The translations under genes and the position numbers were made by a program. From positions 2,170,001-2,234,000 of the forward strand of contig SMLU01000001.1 in assembly GCA_007859745.1 (NCBI GenBank): DNA of 64,000 nt, written 5' to 3'. Origin of the DNA: Phycisphaerae bacterium RAS1 (GTDB lineage: Bacteria; Planctomycetota; Phycisphaerae; UBA1845; Fen-1342). Positions 8,511-16,057 of this stretch are shown piece after piece. Within the stretch, counting starts at the first letter, position 1, and each line of letters begins with the position of its first letter. The notes beneath the pieces are model-generated. The model searched no databases, was not told where the DNA came from, and was given only the letters and a program-made list of their open reading frames with translations.

Positions 8511-9662
8511 TCAAAGAAACTCCGCCATCACCGAATCCGCCAGCAGCAACCCGCGACGCGTCAGGCGGACGGCGTCCGGAGTGACCTCGATCAGGCCGAA
8601 CTCGCGGTTCCGTGCGATCGCTTCGGCGAAGAGGTCGGCCGGGTCATTCCCGAAGCGGGCCGCGAAGCGGCGGCGGTCGATGCCGGCGCGCAGCCGCAAC
8701 GCCAGCATGGCGGTCTCGCGGGCTCTGTGGTCGGGGGTCAGGGTCTCCTGCTCGACGCGCGGCGAGCGGCCCGCCGCGATCGCCCGCACATATTCGGCTG
8801 TGTCGGGGATATTCTTGTAGCGGGTCCCATTCACCAGTCCCGCGGCGGAGGGGCCGATGCCGAGCGAGGGTTCGTTGCACCAGTAGCGCAGGTTGTGGCG
8901 GCATTCGCAGCCGGGGCGGGCGAAGTTGCTGATTTCGTACTGCTGGTAGCCGGCCGCGGCGAGCGTGTCGATGGTCGCGTCGAACATTTCGGCCTCGACG
9001 CTCTCGTCGACGCGCGTCACCTGGCCGGCGCGGAGCTGCTCGTAGAGCGGCGTTCCGCGTTCGTAGGTCAGGCCGTAACACGAGAGGTGGTCCGGCTCGA
9101 ACGCCAGCGCCGCCCGCAGGTTTTTCAGCCAGCTTCTCAGCGACTGACCCGGGACGCCGAAGATCAGGTCGAGATTGACCTGGCGGATTCCGGCGGCGCG
9201 TGCGACGGCGATCGTCTCGGCCACCTGGGGCGGGCGGTGGATGCGTTCAAGGATCTTCAACTCGCCCGTGTCGAAGGACTGGGCGCCGATGGAGATCCGA
9301 TTGACGCCACTGTCAACGAGGACGCCTGCGATTTCCGGCGTGACGGTGGCGGGGTTGGCTTCGCAAGTGAACTCGACCGGGACATCGGTGGCCGCGAGAC
9401 GGGCGAGGCGCGAAAGCAGGCGCTGGAGCGCGTCGGCGGGCAGGGTCGTGGGCGTTCCGCCGCCGACGAAGATCGTATCGGGTTTCAGACACAGCGCCGC
9501 CGCGCCGTGCTCCAACTCCGCGATCAGCGCGTCCACGAGCGGGCCGACCGCGCCGCGGTCAAGAACGTCGGAATAGAAATCGCAATAGCCGCAGATCGTC
9601 TGGCAAAATGGGACGTGGACGTAGAGCGAACGAACGGTCTGCGGCGTTGTCAGTGGCGGCAT
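8511..9662 (-). CDS. hemW: HemW-like radical SAM protein (coproporphyrinogen III oxidase-like)
   Basis: This is a 383-residue radical SAM enzyme of the HemW group, implicated in heme trafficking and often annotated as oxygen-independent coproporphyrinogen oxidase. The cluster motif HVPFCQTICGYCDFYS places Cys at residues 20, 24 and 27. Downstream are FVGGGTPTTL, EANPATVTPE, NRISIGAQSFD, VNLDLIFGVPGQ, YGLTYERGTPL and YEISNFARPG. The C-terminal HemN domain has LGIGPSAAG and ends in RLTRRGLLLADSVMAEFL. The LIFGVPGQ and NRISIGAQSF signatures with a C-x3-C-x2-C motif that lacks the extra HemN cysteine favour HemW over true HemN. The gene is divergent from the FHA gene. Confidence 0.93.
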   Translation of the reverse strand: MPPLTTPQTVRSLYVHVPFCQTICGYCDFYSDVLDRGAVGPLVDALIAELEHGAAALCLKPDTIFVGGGTPTTLPADALQRLLSRLARLAATDVPVEFTCEANPATVTPEIAGVLVDSGVNRISIGAQSFDTGELKILERIHRPPQVAETIAVARAAGIRQVNLDLIFGVPGQSLRSWLKNLRAALAFEPDHLSCYGLTYERGTPLYEQLRAGQVTRVDESVEAEMFDATIDTLAAAGYQQYEISNFARPGCECRHNLRYWCNEPSLGIGPSAAGLVNGTRYKNIPDTAEYVRAIAAGRSPRVEQETLTPDHRARETAMLALRLRAGIDRRRFAARFGNDPADLFAEAIARNREFGLIEVTPDAVRLTRRGLLLADSVMAEFL

Positions 9663-9802
9663 CTTCTCGTACCATCAGGCGGACAACTGGTGGGCCGTCG
9701 CGCCGCTGCTCCTGCGGCCGCGAACCGGCCGCCACAGGCTCGCCGCGGCAGGCGCTGATTGTACGGCAGGCGGCCTGCTCGAATCCTCCACGAAGCTCGC
9801 GC

Positions 9803-10300
9803 ATGAAAAAAGTCGTCCTGATCATGTTCAAAGATGACGATCGTCGGGATTTTCCGCTGACCGTTCCGGTCACGACGATCGGGCGGCGGCACGAGGCGAC
9901 GTTGCGGATTCCGGCGGCGGACGTGTCGCGCCTGCATTGCGAGATACACTCGAACGACACGGGCATCACGGTCAAGGACCTGGGCAGCTCGAACGGCACG
10001 TTCGTGAACGGTAAGCGGGTGGCGGAGTCGCCGCTCAAGGCCGGGGACAAGCTCGCCGTCGGGCCGGTGGTGTTCGTGGTGCAGGTGGACGGCATCCCCA
10101 GCAAGATCACGCCGCACGACGTCCGATTGGAGCTGGAGCAAGCCGCGGCGGCCGCGGGCGTCGCCGCGTCGCCCACGACGGCGACGACGAAGAAGCAGGT
10201 GGACGACAAGAAAGAAAAGGACGAAGACGTTTTCGAGCTGACGGAAGAGGATTTTGACATTGACTTGGGGGACGATGATGACGAGAAGGACATGCCGTGA
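9803..10300 (+). CDS. FHA-domain protein with acidic C-terminal tail
   Basis: This 165-residue cytoplasmic protein starts at ATG 9803 (MKKVVLIMFKDDD). Sequence upstream in the same frame looks non-coding. An FHA domain spans about residues 20-100 and keeps the phosphothreonine-binding residues: R28 (TIGRRHEA), S42 and H45 (SRLHCEI), and N64 (GSSNGTFVNG). The C-terminal 50 residues are low-complexity, first Ala-rich then strongly acidic (EDVFELTEEDFDIDLGDDDD). It would dock Thr-phosphorylated partners, but no kinase is encoded nearby. Its stop overlaps the GTG start of tdk. Confidence 0.88.
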   Translation: MKKVVLIMFKDDDRRDFPLTVPVTTIGRRHEATLRIPAADVSRLHCEIHSNDTGITVKDLGSSNGTFVNGKRVAESPLKAGDKLAVGPVVFVVQVDGIPSKITPHDVRLELEQAAAAAGVAASPTTATTKKQVDDKKEKDEDVFELTEEDFDIDLGDDDDEKDMP

Positions 10301-10881
10301 GCGGGGGCGCCGCGACCCCGCTGTCGACGGGGCAGAACGGGCGGATCGAAGTCATTCAGGGCTGCATGTTCAGCGGCAAGACGGAAGAGCTGATTGCGCG
10401 GCTGCGCGACGCGCGCGCGGCGGGGAGGCGCGTGGTCGCCTGCAAGCACAGCATCGATGATCGCTACGACCCGGACCATCTGATCACGCACACGCGCGAG
10501 CGGTTTGACGCCATTCGCGCCGCCAGCGCGGAAGCGATCGAGCGCGGCGCGGCCGACGCGGAGGTGCTGGGAATTGACGAGGGGCATTTTTTCGGCCTGC
10601 CGCTCGTGGCGGTGGCGCGGCGGTTGGCGGCGGGCGGGCGGCGCGTGATTGTGGTAGGGCTGGAGCACGACGCCTGGGGCCGGCCATTCGATCCGATGCC
10701 GCAACTGGCCGAACTGGCGCTGCACGTCGTCAGCAAGCGTTGCCCCTGCACCGTGTGCGGGGCGGCGGCGATGTTCACGCAGAGGATGGTCCCGGTGACG
10801 GACCGCTGCATGGTCGGCGGCGTCGGCGACTACGAGCCGCGCTGCCGCGCGCATTTTGAGCCGCTCCCGCCGCCACCGTGA
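10297..10881 (+). CDS. tdk: Thymidine kinase
   Basis: This is a 194-residue type II thymidine kinase of the nucleoside salvage pathway. The P-loop GCMFSGKTEE lies at residues 22-31, a lasso-precursor IDDRY near 53-57, the Walker B-like IDEGHFF at 93-99, and zinc ligands C151 and C154 (CPCTVC) and C183 and H186 (YEPRCRAHF). The usual GLDxDFRGxPF loop is varied to GLEHDAWGRPF, and the fourth zinc ligand is His instead of the more common Cys. The GTG start at 10297 overlaps the preceding FHA gene's TGA, and the RBS must lie within that gene. The last residues are Pro-rich. Confidence 0.93.
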   Translation: MSGGAATPLSTGQNGRIEVIQGCMFSGKTEELIARLRDARAAGRRVVACKHSIDDRYDPDHLITHTRERFDAIRAASAEAIERGAADAEVLGIDEGHFFGLPLVAVARRLAAGGRRVIVVGLEHDAWGRPFDPMPQLAELALHVVSKRCPCTVCGAAAMFTQRMVPVTDRCMVGGVGDYEPRCRAHFEPLPPPP

Positions 10882-10895
10882 ATGCGGCTGCAAAA

Positions 10896-10947
10896 GGTCC
10901 GCACGGCGGACCCTACGCATTCAATTGGTCCGCACAGCGGACCCTAC
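10896..10947. repeat. Two GGTCCGCAC palindromic repeats
   Basis: Two direct copies of GGTCCGCAC(A/G)GCGGACC, 10896-10916 and 10927-10947, each self-complementary and followed by CTAC, lie between convergent tdk and the PH-like gene. They belong to the family at 1032-1123. Confidence 0.8.
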
Positions 10948-10967
10948 GTGGACTTAATCTCTGCGCG

Positions 10968-11543
10968 TCAGCCGGCGTGGCTGCGGCGAATGGCGCTCAG
11001 CAGCATCTGATGGACTTCCGCCGGGCGGGAAATGTGCTGCCAGGTCAGGCGCGCGGCGGGCTCGCGGTCGGCTGCGATGACGATGGATCCCAGGCGGAGC
11101 AGGCCCTGGCCGCCGGTGACGCGCAGATCGGCCGCCGCCACGCGCGTCAGCAGGCATTGCGCCACTTCCACGCTTTGCACGCCTTTGAACGCCAGCACGC
11201 GGCGGTTGGTCAGGACATAGAGCCGGCTGGCCCATTGCAGCGTCGCGACGCCCACGCGGCCGACGGCGACCAGGCTGAGCAGTTGAAAGGCGACGCTCGA
11301 GGTCAGCGACCAGCGTCCCTGCGCGATCACGGCCAGCGCCGCGCCCAGCGCGATGGTAAGCCCGATCCAGCGGGCCGAGACGAGGAAGATGTACCACGCG
11401 GAAGGCTTGATCGAGAACTGGATGATCTCGTCGCCGTCGAGCATGTCGAGCTTGGCCGCGGCGGCCGGCTGCACGCCGGCGCGATCCAGCGCCGCGGGCG
11501 CCGCCTCGGCCGCGAGGGTATCGAGCGTGCCCGAGCCGCTCAT
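10968..11543 (-). CDS. Membrane protein with bacterial PH-like domain
   Basis: This 191-residue protein has two hydrophobic segments in the middle (AWYIFLVSARWIGLTIALGA and SVAFQLLSLVAVGRVGVATL), followed by a C-terminal PH-like domain (YVLTNRRVLAFKGV ... LRLGSIVIAAD). The YxLTxxRxLxxxG pattern is typical of the bPH2/YdbS-like family. The N-terminal 35 residues are Ala-rich and probably disordered. The ATG at 11543 overlaps the hpt stop by 4 bp (ATGA), so the two are probably cotranscribed. Function is unknown, and membrane or envelope roles are only inferred from the fold. Confidence 0.75.
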   Translation of the reverse strand: MSGSGTLDTLAAEAAPAALDRAGVQPAAAAKLDMLDGDEIIQFSIKPSAWYIFLVSARWIGLTIALGAALAVIAQGRWSLTSSVAFQLLSLVAVGRVGVATLQWASRLYVLTNRRVLAFKGVQSVEVAQCLLTRVAAADLRVTGGQGLLRLGSIVIAADREPAARLTWQHISRPAEVHQMLLSAIRRSHAG

Positions 11544-12082
11544 GCCAAGCACTCCGGACGGAGAACACCGATGTGCGGGTAGTTCCGATAGTGGTCGTCG
11601 AAGTCCAGCCCGTAGCCGACGACGAACTGATCTTCTACATCGAACCCGACGAAGTCAACGCGAACGTCAGGCGGGGCCTTGCCCGGCTTGCGCAGCAGAA
11701 CGGCGGTGCGGATGGTGGCGGGGCCGCACTCGGCCAGCATTTCCTGCACGCGACGGAGCGTTCGGCCGGAATCGAGGATATCGTCGACGATGAGCACGTG
11801 GCGGTTGGACACGTCGCCGGTCAGTTCGAGGACGGTCTTGGGCGCCTGCGGGGAGGTGCTTTTTCCGGGGTAGGTGGAGACGTGCACGAGGGCGATTTTC
11901 ATCTTCATCGGCAGGCAACGAATCAGGTCGGCCAGGAAGATGATCGAGCCGGAGAGGACCGGGACGAGCGTCAGGGCGTCGCCGCAGTCGCTGTAGGCGG
12001 CCGCGATTTCACGGCCGAGGGCGGCGACGCGGATTTGAATCTGGTCGCGGTGAAAGAGGATTCGCTCGACGTCTTCGAACAT
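11540..12082 (-). CDS. hpt: Hypoxanthine phosphoribosyltransferase
   Basis: This 180-residue enzyme salvages hypoxanthine or guanine with PRPP to give IMP or GMP. The PRPP loop VLIVDDILDSGRTL is at residues 96-109. VPVLSGSIIFLADLIR near 40-55 is the usual VGVLKGGFMF-type segment, and the C-terminal DFVGFDVEDQFVVGYGLDFDDHYRNYPHIGVL is diagnostic. The start ATG lies only 7 nt downstream of a good -10 box (TATACT, 12090-12095) with no room for a Shine-Dalgarno site, suggesting a leaderless message. It is coupled to the PH-like gene downstream. Confidence 0.95.
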   Translation of the reverse strand: MFEDVERILFHRDQIQIRVAALGREIAAAYSDCGDALTLVPVLSGSIIFLADLIRCLPMKMKIALVHVSTYPGKSTSPQAPKTVLELTGDVSNRHVLIVDDILDSGRTLRRVQEMLAECGPATIRTAVLLRKPGKAPPDVRVDFVGFDVEDQFVVGYGLDFDDHYRNYPHIGVLRPECLA

Positions 12083-12089
12083 GGGGCGG

Positions 12090-12095
12090 AGTATA
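12090..12095 (-). promoter_or_regulatory. Putative -10 element of hpt (leaderless)
   Basis: The minus strand reads GAGCTATACTCCGCCCCATG: TATACT is 7 nt before the hpt start codon, so transcription would begin at or next to the ATG. No good -35 box was seen. The CTATACTC context recurs before other genes in the window. Confidence 0.5.
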
Positions 12096-12112
12096 GCTCC
12101 GGAAGGCCGGGA

Positions 12113-12203
12113 CTGTCAGAACGCGAAGCGCAAGCGAGCGCGGCGGGAGACGGAGGTCAGGTCTGTGGACTGTCGCACTTGCTGGCGCAGCGCGTTCTGA
12201 CAG
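12113..12203. repeat. Inverted repeat pair ending in GTTCTGACAG
   Basis: The left arm 12113-12140 and the right arm 12174-12203 are imperfect inverted copies sharing GCG(C/T)...GCGTTCTGACAG. The left unit is nearly identical (2 mismatches in 31) to sequence inside murB at 26703-26733. The rest of the 12083-12222 gap shows nothing else. Confidence 0.75.
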
Positions 12204-12222
12204 GCGAGCGGCCCGCGCGGTA

Positions 12223-12888
12223 TCAGCCGGGAACGACGTCCTCCCCGCCGTGTTCGCGAGAAAGGGCGGCGATGAACGACTCCACTTCGGTGACACGCCG
12301 ACGGGCAATCTCGCGTGCGGCGTCGCTGCGGAAGCCGTCCTGAAGCCGGGCGTCCCAGTAGCGATATTCGCGCTGCCGCTGCCAGGTGGTCAGCAGTTGC
12401 TCGATGGAGCGGCCGTCCGCCTGGTAGAAGCGGAACTGCCGCAGCAAGTACATGAGGCCGATCTCGTCGAGGCTTTCGGCGTCGGCGAGCACGCGCGCCT
12501 CGGCCAGGGTCGCGCCGCGGTCGTTGCACTGGCGGATCGCCTCGGCCGCAAGCCGGGCGGTTCGAGACGGAACGAGATCGCCGACGCGTTCGAGCATGAC
12601 GACGGCCCCGAGTTCGCGCTGCACGTCGCTCGTGGGGCGATTCAGCAACTGCCAGCGATCGACGCGGCCCTGTCCGAACTGGAGCGCCCAGCCGGCGTCG
12701 TGAAACAGCGCGGCCAGCTCGAGTGCGGCCGGGTCACCCAGCCTGCCCTGGTACTCCGGCAGCACGGCGAGCCGCTGCGCCAGGCGCATGACGCGCAAAG
12801 AGTGCTCGTACAGGAACGGGTCTTTGAAGCCCTGTCCGGCGACCGTCAGCAGGTCGCGGGCGGCGGAAAGAACACGATCGGGCGTCAT
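12223..12888 (-). CDS. HD-domain phosphohydrolase-like protein
   Basis: This is a 221-residue cytoplasmic protein with an HD-type metal-binding core: H29 in YEHSLRVMRLAQRLA and the H63-D64 pair in AALFHDAGW. The second half (SRTARLAAEAIRQCNDRG, ARVLADAESLDEIG) supplies the later His/Asp-type positions of the family, with LADAESLDE matching the usual downstream Asp region. It probably hydrolyses a phosphate ester of a nucleotide or related compound, but the substrate cannot be read from sequence. The gene is divergent from the ATP-grasp gene at 12958, with 69 bp between starts. No partner gene is evident. Confidence 0.75.
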   Translation of the reverse strand: MTPDRVLSAARDLLTVAGQGFKDPFLYEHSLRVMRLAQRLAVLPEYQGRLGDPAALELAALFHDAGWALQFGQGRVDRWQLLNRPTSDVQRELGAVVMLERVGDLVPSRTARLAAEAIRQCNDRGATLAEARVLADAESLDEIGLMYLLRQFRFYQADGRSIEQLLTTWQRQREYRYWDARLQDGFRSDAAREIARRRVTEVESFIAALSREHGGEDVVPG

Positions 12889-12957
12889 TCATGATCCCAC
12901 TGCGGGACGAGCGGACGTGTCGCTCGGGCACGATATCGCGCTCGTGGCGCGGCGGCA

Positions 12958-14106
12958 ATGAAACGACCGATATCAGACGTGATGGAACCGACGCGCGTCA
13001 TGATTACGTCCGGCGGCGGCCCCGGCGTCTGGGGGCTGCTGCACGCGCTGCGCCGCGGAGACGGCCGCTTCCAGGTGATCGTGCAGGATTGCGACGCGGA
13101 CGACACGCCCGGCACGGTGCTGGGCGACGAGCGCGTCCACTTGCCGCCCGCGTGCGACCCCAGCTACGTCGAACGGCTGCTCGAGCACTGCGGCGCGGCG
13201 CGCGTCGACGTGCTGATTCCGGTCTTCGACGGTGAACTGGCCGCGATCGCAGCGGCCCGGGGCGACTTCAACGCCGCCGGCACGCGCGTGCTGCTGCCCC
13301 CGATCGACGTGGTGCGAACCTGCGTCGATAAATGGGCGACGCACGAGCGGCTGGAAGCGACGCCGTTCCTGCCGCGCCATCGGCGGGTTGAAACGCTCGA
13401 GGAGACGCGCGACGCGATCGGCGGCCTCGGCTATCCGGCGCAGCTTCTGTGTATCCGGCCGACCAACCTCGCGGGCGGGCGCGGCGTTCACGTTCTCGAC
13501 GCCGCGGTGGATGCATTTGCCGAGCGGTTGCTGTCCAAACCGGGCGTGCAGCGCTGCACGGCCGAGGAATTCCTGGAGCTGCGCGCCCGCGGGCCGGAGC
13601 GCTTCCGGCTGATCGTGAGCGAGTTCCTGCCGGGTGACGAGCTGGGAATCGACCTGCTGGCCGCGGAGGGGCGCGTGTGCGAACTCGTCACGCGCCGGAA
13701 GTGCGGAGCGATGCACAGCGGGAACCCGATGCGGATGGACTTCATCGAAGCGCCCGCGGCTCGCGCCTGGATCGCGCGGCTGTGCCGGGAGTTGCGCTTG
13801 GACGGGCTGGTCAATGTCGACGCGCGCTACGACGCTGCCGGCGTGCTGCGGCTGATCGAGATCAACCCGCGTCCATCCGCGTGCATCGGCATGAGCGCGG
13901 CGCGCGTGAACCTGCTCGAATGGGCGATCGACCGCCTGCTGGGAGAGGAGTGCGACGATACGGCTGCGTACTCCCAGGAGAACCCGCCGCAGCGGATCGT
14001 GCGGGCGCTGGCGGACATCGCCGTGCGCGGGTCGGAAGGCGAAGTGCTTCTGCCGCTGATGCAGCGGGAGCGTGAGCTGTCGGGGCCGGCTCGGCTGACG
14101 GATTAG
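12958..14106 (+). CDS. ATP-grasp ligase (carbamoyl-phosphate synthase-like)
   Basis: This 382-residue protein belongs to the ATP-grasp superfamily. The N-terminal pre-ATP-grasp domain has VMITSGGGPGVWGLLHAL at residues 13-30. The central domain has CIRPTNLAGGRGVHVL as nucleotide-binding loop and CTAEEFLEL, LIVSEFLPGDELGIDLL. The metal-binding strand LRLIEINPRPSACIGMS is near residue 300. It would couple ATP hydrolysis to ligation of a carboxylate with an amine, with unknown substrates. The PIG-L deacetylase 12 bp downstream on the same strand suggests a shared role in making an amino-sugar or amino-acid conjugate. A start at the second ATG (12979) is also possible. Confidence 0.8.
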   Translation: MKRPISDVMEPTRVMITSGGGPGVWGLLHALRRGDGRFQVIVQDCDADDTPGTVLGDERVHLPPACDPSYVERLLEHCGAARVDVLIPVFDGELAAIAAARGDFNAAGTRVLLPPIDVVRTCVDKWATHERLEATPFLPRHRRVETLEETRDAIGGLGYPAQLLCIRPTNLAGGRGVHVLDAAVDAFAERLLSKPGVQRCTAEEFLELRARGPERFRLIVSEFLPGDELGIDLLAAEGRVCELVTRRKCGAMHSGNPMRMDFIEAPAARAWIARLCRELRLDGLVNVDARYDAAGVLRLIEINPRPSACIGMSAARVNLLEWAIDRLLGEECDDTAAYSQENPPQRIVRALADIAVRGSEGEVLLPLMQRERELSGPARLTD

Positions 14107-14118
14107 GAGCGCGGAAGC

Positions 14119-14778
14119 ATGCGCGTGCTGTGTCTGGCCGCTCACCCGGATGACGAAGTACTTGGCGCCGGCGGAACGCTGCTGGCGCATCGGGCGGCGG
14201 GGGACGAAACCGCCCTGCTGGTGGCCACCGCGGCGTATGAGCCGAACTGGTCGGCCGATTCGATTCGCCGCAAGCGCGACGAGTGTCTTGCCGCGGCAAA
14301 GCTACTGGGGGTGTCGGCAGTTCGTTTTCTCGACTTGCCGACGATGCACCTCAATACGCTCCCGGCGATTGAACTGAATCAGCGGGTCGCGGAGGCGGTC
14401 GCCGAACTTGCGCCCGACGTGGTGTATGCGCCGCCGCTGGACGACGTGAATCGCGACCACACGTTGCTGTTCGAGGCGGCGCTGGTGGCGACGCGGCCGA
14501 CCGGCGCCCCGGGGCCGCGGGCGCTATACAGTTTCGAGATTCCGACCACGACGCGTTTTGCGCCCTGCTCGCGCTGGCAGGCGAATACGTACGTCGATGT
14601 CGCTGCGTTCATTGACGCGAAGCTGGAAGCGATGGCGTGTTATCAGACGGAGTTGCGCGACCCGCCGCACCCGCGGTCGCTCGAGAGTATTCGAGTCTTT
14701 GCGCGCGAGCGCGGGGCCGCCGTCGGTCTGCGCTACGCGGAGGCGCACATGCTGATTCGACAGGTATCCCGGTGGTAG
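14119..14778 (+). CDS. PIG-L family deacetylase
   Basis: This is a 219-residue LmbE/PIG-L zinc-dependent N-acetyl-sugar deacetylase. The zinc motif AAHPDDEVLGAGG is at residues 7-19 (H9, D11/D12, E13), and the downstream metal His is in PPLDDVNRDHTLLFEAAL. It resembles GlcNAc-conjugate deacetylases of lipid, LPS or low-molecular-weight thiol pathways. Gene order with the upstream ATP-grasp ligase (12-bp gap) recalls pathways that deacetylate a sugar and then ligate an amino acid, but the MshC-type cysteine ligase is not present. Substrate identity remains open. Confidence 0.88.
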   Translation: MRVLCLAAHPDDEVLGAGGTLLAHRAAGDETALLVATAAYEPNWSADSIRRKRDECLAAAKLLGVSAVRFLDLPTMHLNTLPAIELNQRVAEAVAELAPDVVYAPPLDDVNRDHTLLFEAALVATRPTGAPGPRALYSFEIPTTTRFAPCSRWQANTYVDVAAFIDAKLEAMACYQTELRDPPHPRSLESIRVFARERGAAVGLRYAEAHMLIRQVSRW

Positions 14779-14903
14779 CTGTACTGAGTGCGCCGCGCGG
14801 CGGAGACGAGGGGATTTGCCTATCGAGCCGCCGCCGCGAACTTGCCGAAGACTGATTGGGACGAACTGCGCTTGGTCATCTGGCATTGGAAGGACCACCG
14901 AGT

Positions 14904-15803
14904 ATGAGCGTCACGACGTTTCCGAACACCGTCGATTCCGCCGCCGGGCCGCTCCCGCCGCACCTGCTGAAGGCCATCAGCCGGGTGACGGAAATCAGCT
15001 CGCTGCCGGAGATCACGACCCGCATCGTTCAAGCGGTGGAGGATCCGAAGGCGACCGCGCACGATTTGCACGAGATCGTGAAGAGCGACCCGGCCCTGGC
15101 GACCAAGATTCTGAAGGTGGTCAACTCGGCCTTTTACGGCCTGCCGGCGCAGATCGCCAGCCTGGATCGCGCGATTCTGATGCTGGGGCTCAGCGCCGTG
15201 AAAAACATCGCGCTGGCGGCGTCGCTGACCCGCCTGTTCAAGGCCGAGCCGCTCGGGCCGCAGTTCGAGCCGCGCGACCTTTGGCGGCACTGCATCGCCG
15301 TCGGCGTCTGCGCGCGGATGCTGGCGGAGAGCGGCGGGTGCTCTCGGCCGGATGAAGCCTTCGTCGCTGGGCTGGTGCATGACATGGGGCTGCTGATCGT
15401 GCAACAGACATTCGGCGACAAGCTGCGCGAGGTCGTGACCCGCTGTTTCTCGGCGCCGACATCGTTCTGCGCGACAGAGCAGAGCATCATCGGCGCGGAT
15501 CATCAGGCGTTTGGAGCGGCGTTGGCGGCCAAGTGGAAATTCCCGCCGGCGCTGCGAAACGTCATCACGTTTCATCACGATCCCGGCGCGCTGCGGCCGG
15601 AGTTCAAGAAGCTCGTCACCGAGGTTTACGTCGCGGATACGCTTTGCTGCCAGCAGCAGTGCGGGTTCTGGCTGACGGCCGGCACGCAGACCATTCCGGA
15701 CGAGATGCTGTCGCTGATCAGCGTGGAGAGGTCGCAACTGGACGAAATCGCTGCGGCTCTGCCGGAGCGGATTCAGGAAGCCGAGGCGATCTTCGGCGGC
15801 TAG
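14904..15803 (+). CDS. HDOD-domain signalling protein
   Basis: This is a 299-residue cytoplasmic protein. The start at ATG 14904 (MSVTTFPNTVDSAAG) is preferred, since the longer frame from 14856 has non-coding character. The HDOD domain spans about residues 20-220: LPEITTRIVQAVEDPKAT, LHEIVKSDPALATKILKVVN, SAFYGLPAQIASLDRAI and LMLGLSAVKNIALAASL are typical. The HD-like positions appear as FVAGLVHDMGLLIVQQ and, later, ITFHHDPGAL. Such proteins regulate motility, stress or cyclic-di-GMP-linked processes. No catalytic output domain is attached. It stands alone, with 125 bp before it and a repeat-rich 254 bp after it. Confidence 0.85.
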   Translation: MSVTTFPNTVDSAAGPLPPHLLKAISRVTEISSLPEITTRIVQAVEDPKATAHDLHEIVKSDPALATKILKVVNSAFYGLPAQIASLDRAILMLGLSAVKNIALAASLTRLFKAEPLGPQFEPRDLWRHCIAVGVCARMLAESGGCSRPDEAFVAGLVHDMGLLIVQQTFGDKLREVVTRCFSAPTSFCATEQSIIGADHQAFGAALAAKWKFPPALRNVITFHHDPGALRPEFKKLVTEVYVADTLCCQQQCGFWLTAGTQTIPDEMLSLISVERSQLDEIAAALPERIQEAEAIFGG

Positions 15804-15833
15804 TGCAGTTGCTCATGCTGGTTGCATATTAAT

Positions 15834-15898
15834 GGGGTGGGATGGGCGCCTCGCCCGTCGCCGCGCTCTCCCGAACGGGCAAGATGCGCGTTCCACCC
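15834..15898. repeat. Diverged GGGCGTCTCGCCCG-type palindrome
   Basis: GGGTGGGATGGGCGCCTCGC followed after about 20 bases by AACGGGCAAGATGCGCGTTCC and CACCC forms a degenerate copy of the hairpin family best seen at 30190, 36291 and 57146. It lies in the gap before the ABC exporter. The remaining sequence to 16057 shows no clear promoter. Confidence 0.6.
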
Positions 15899-16057
15899 GA
15901 GAAGTTCACACGCTCTCCCTCCGAACCCTGCCAACATCCCGCCGTTGCGGCTGCGCGCGATTGGAATTACCTTGCCGCGACGCTCAGGCGGACGAGCAGC
16001 GGCCGCACGGTCGCTTGCGGGGATCGCCGGCGCTGATCTCCGACCGAAAGCCGCGCG

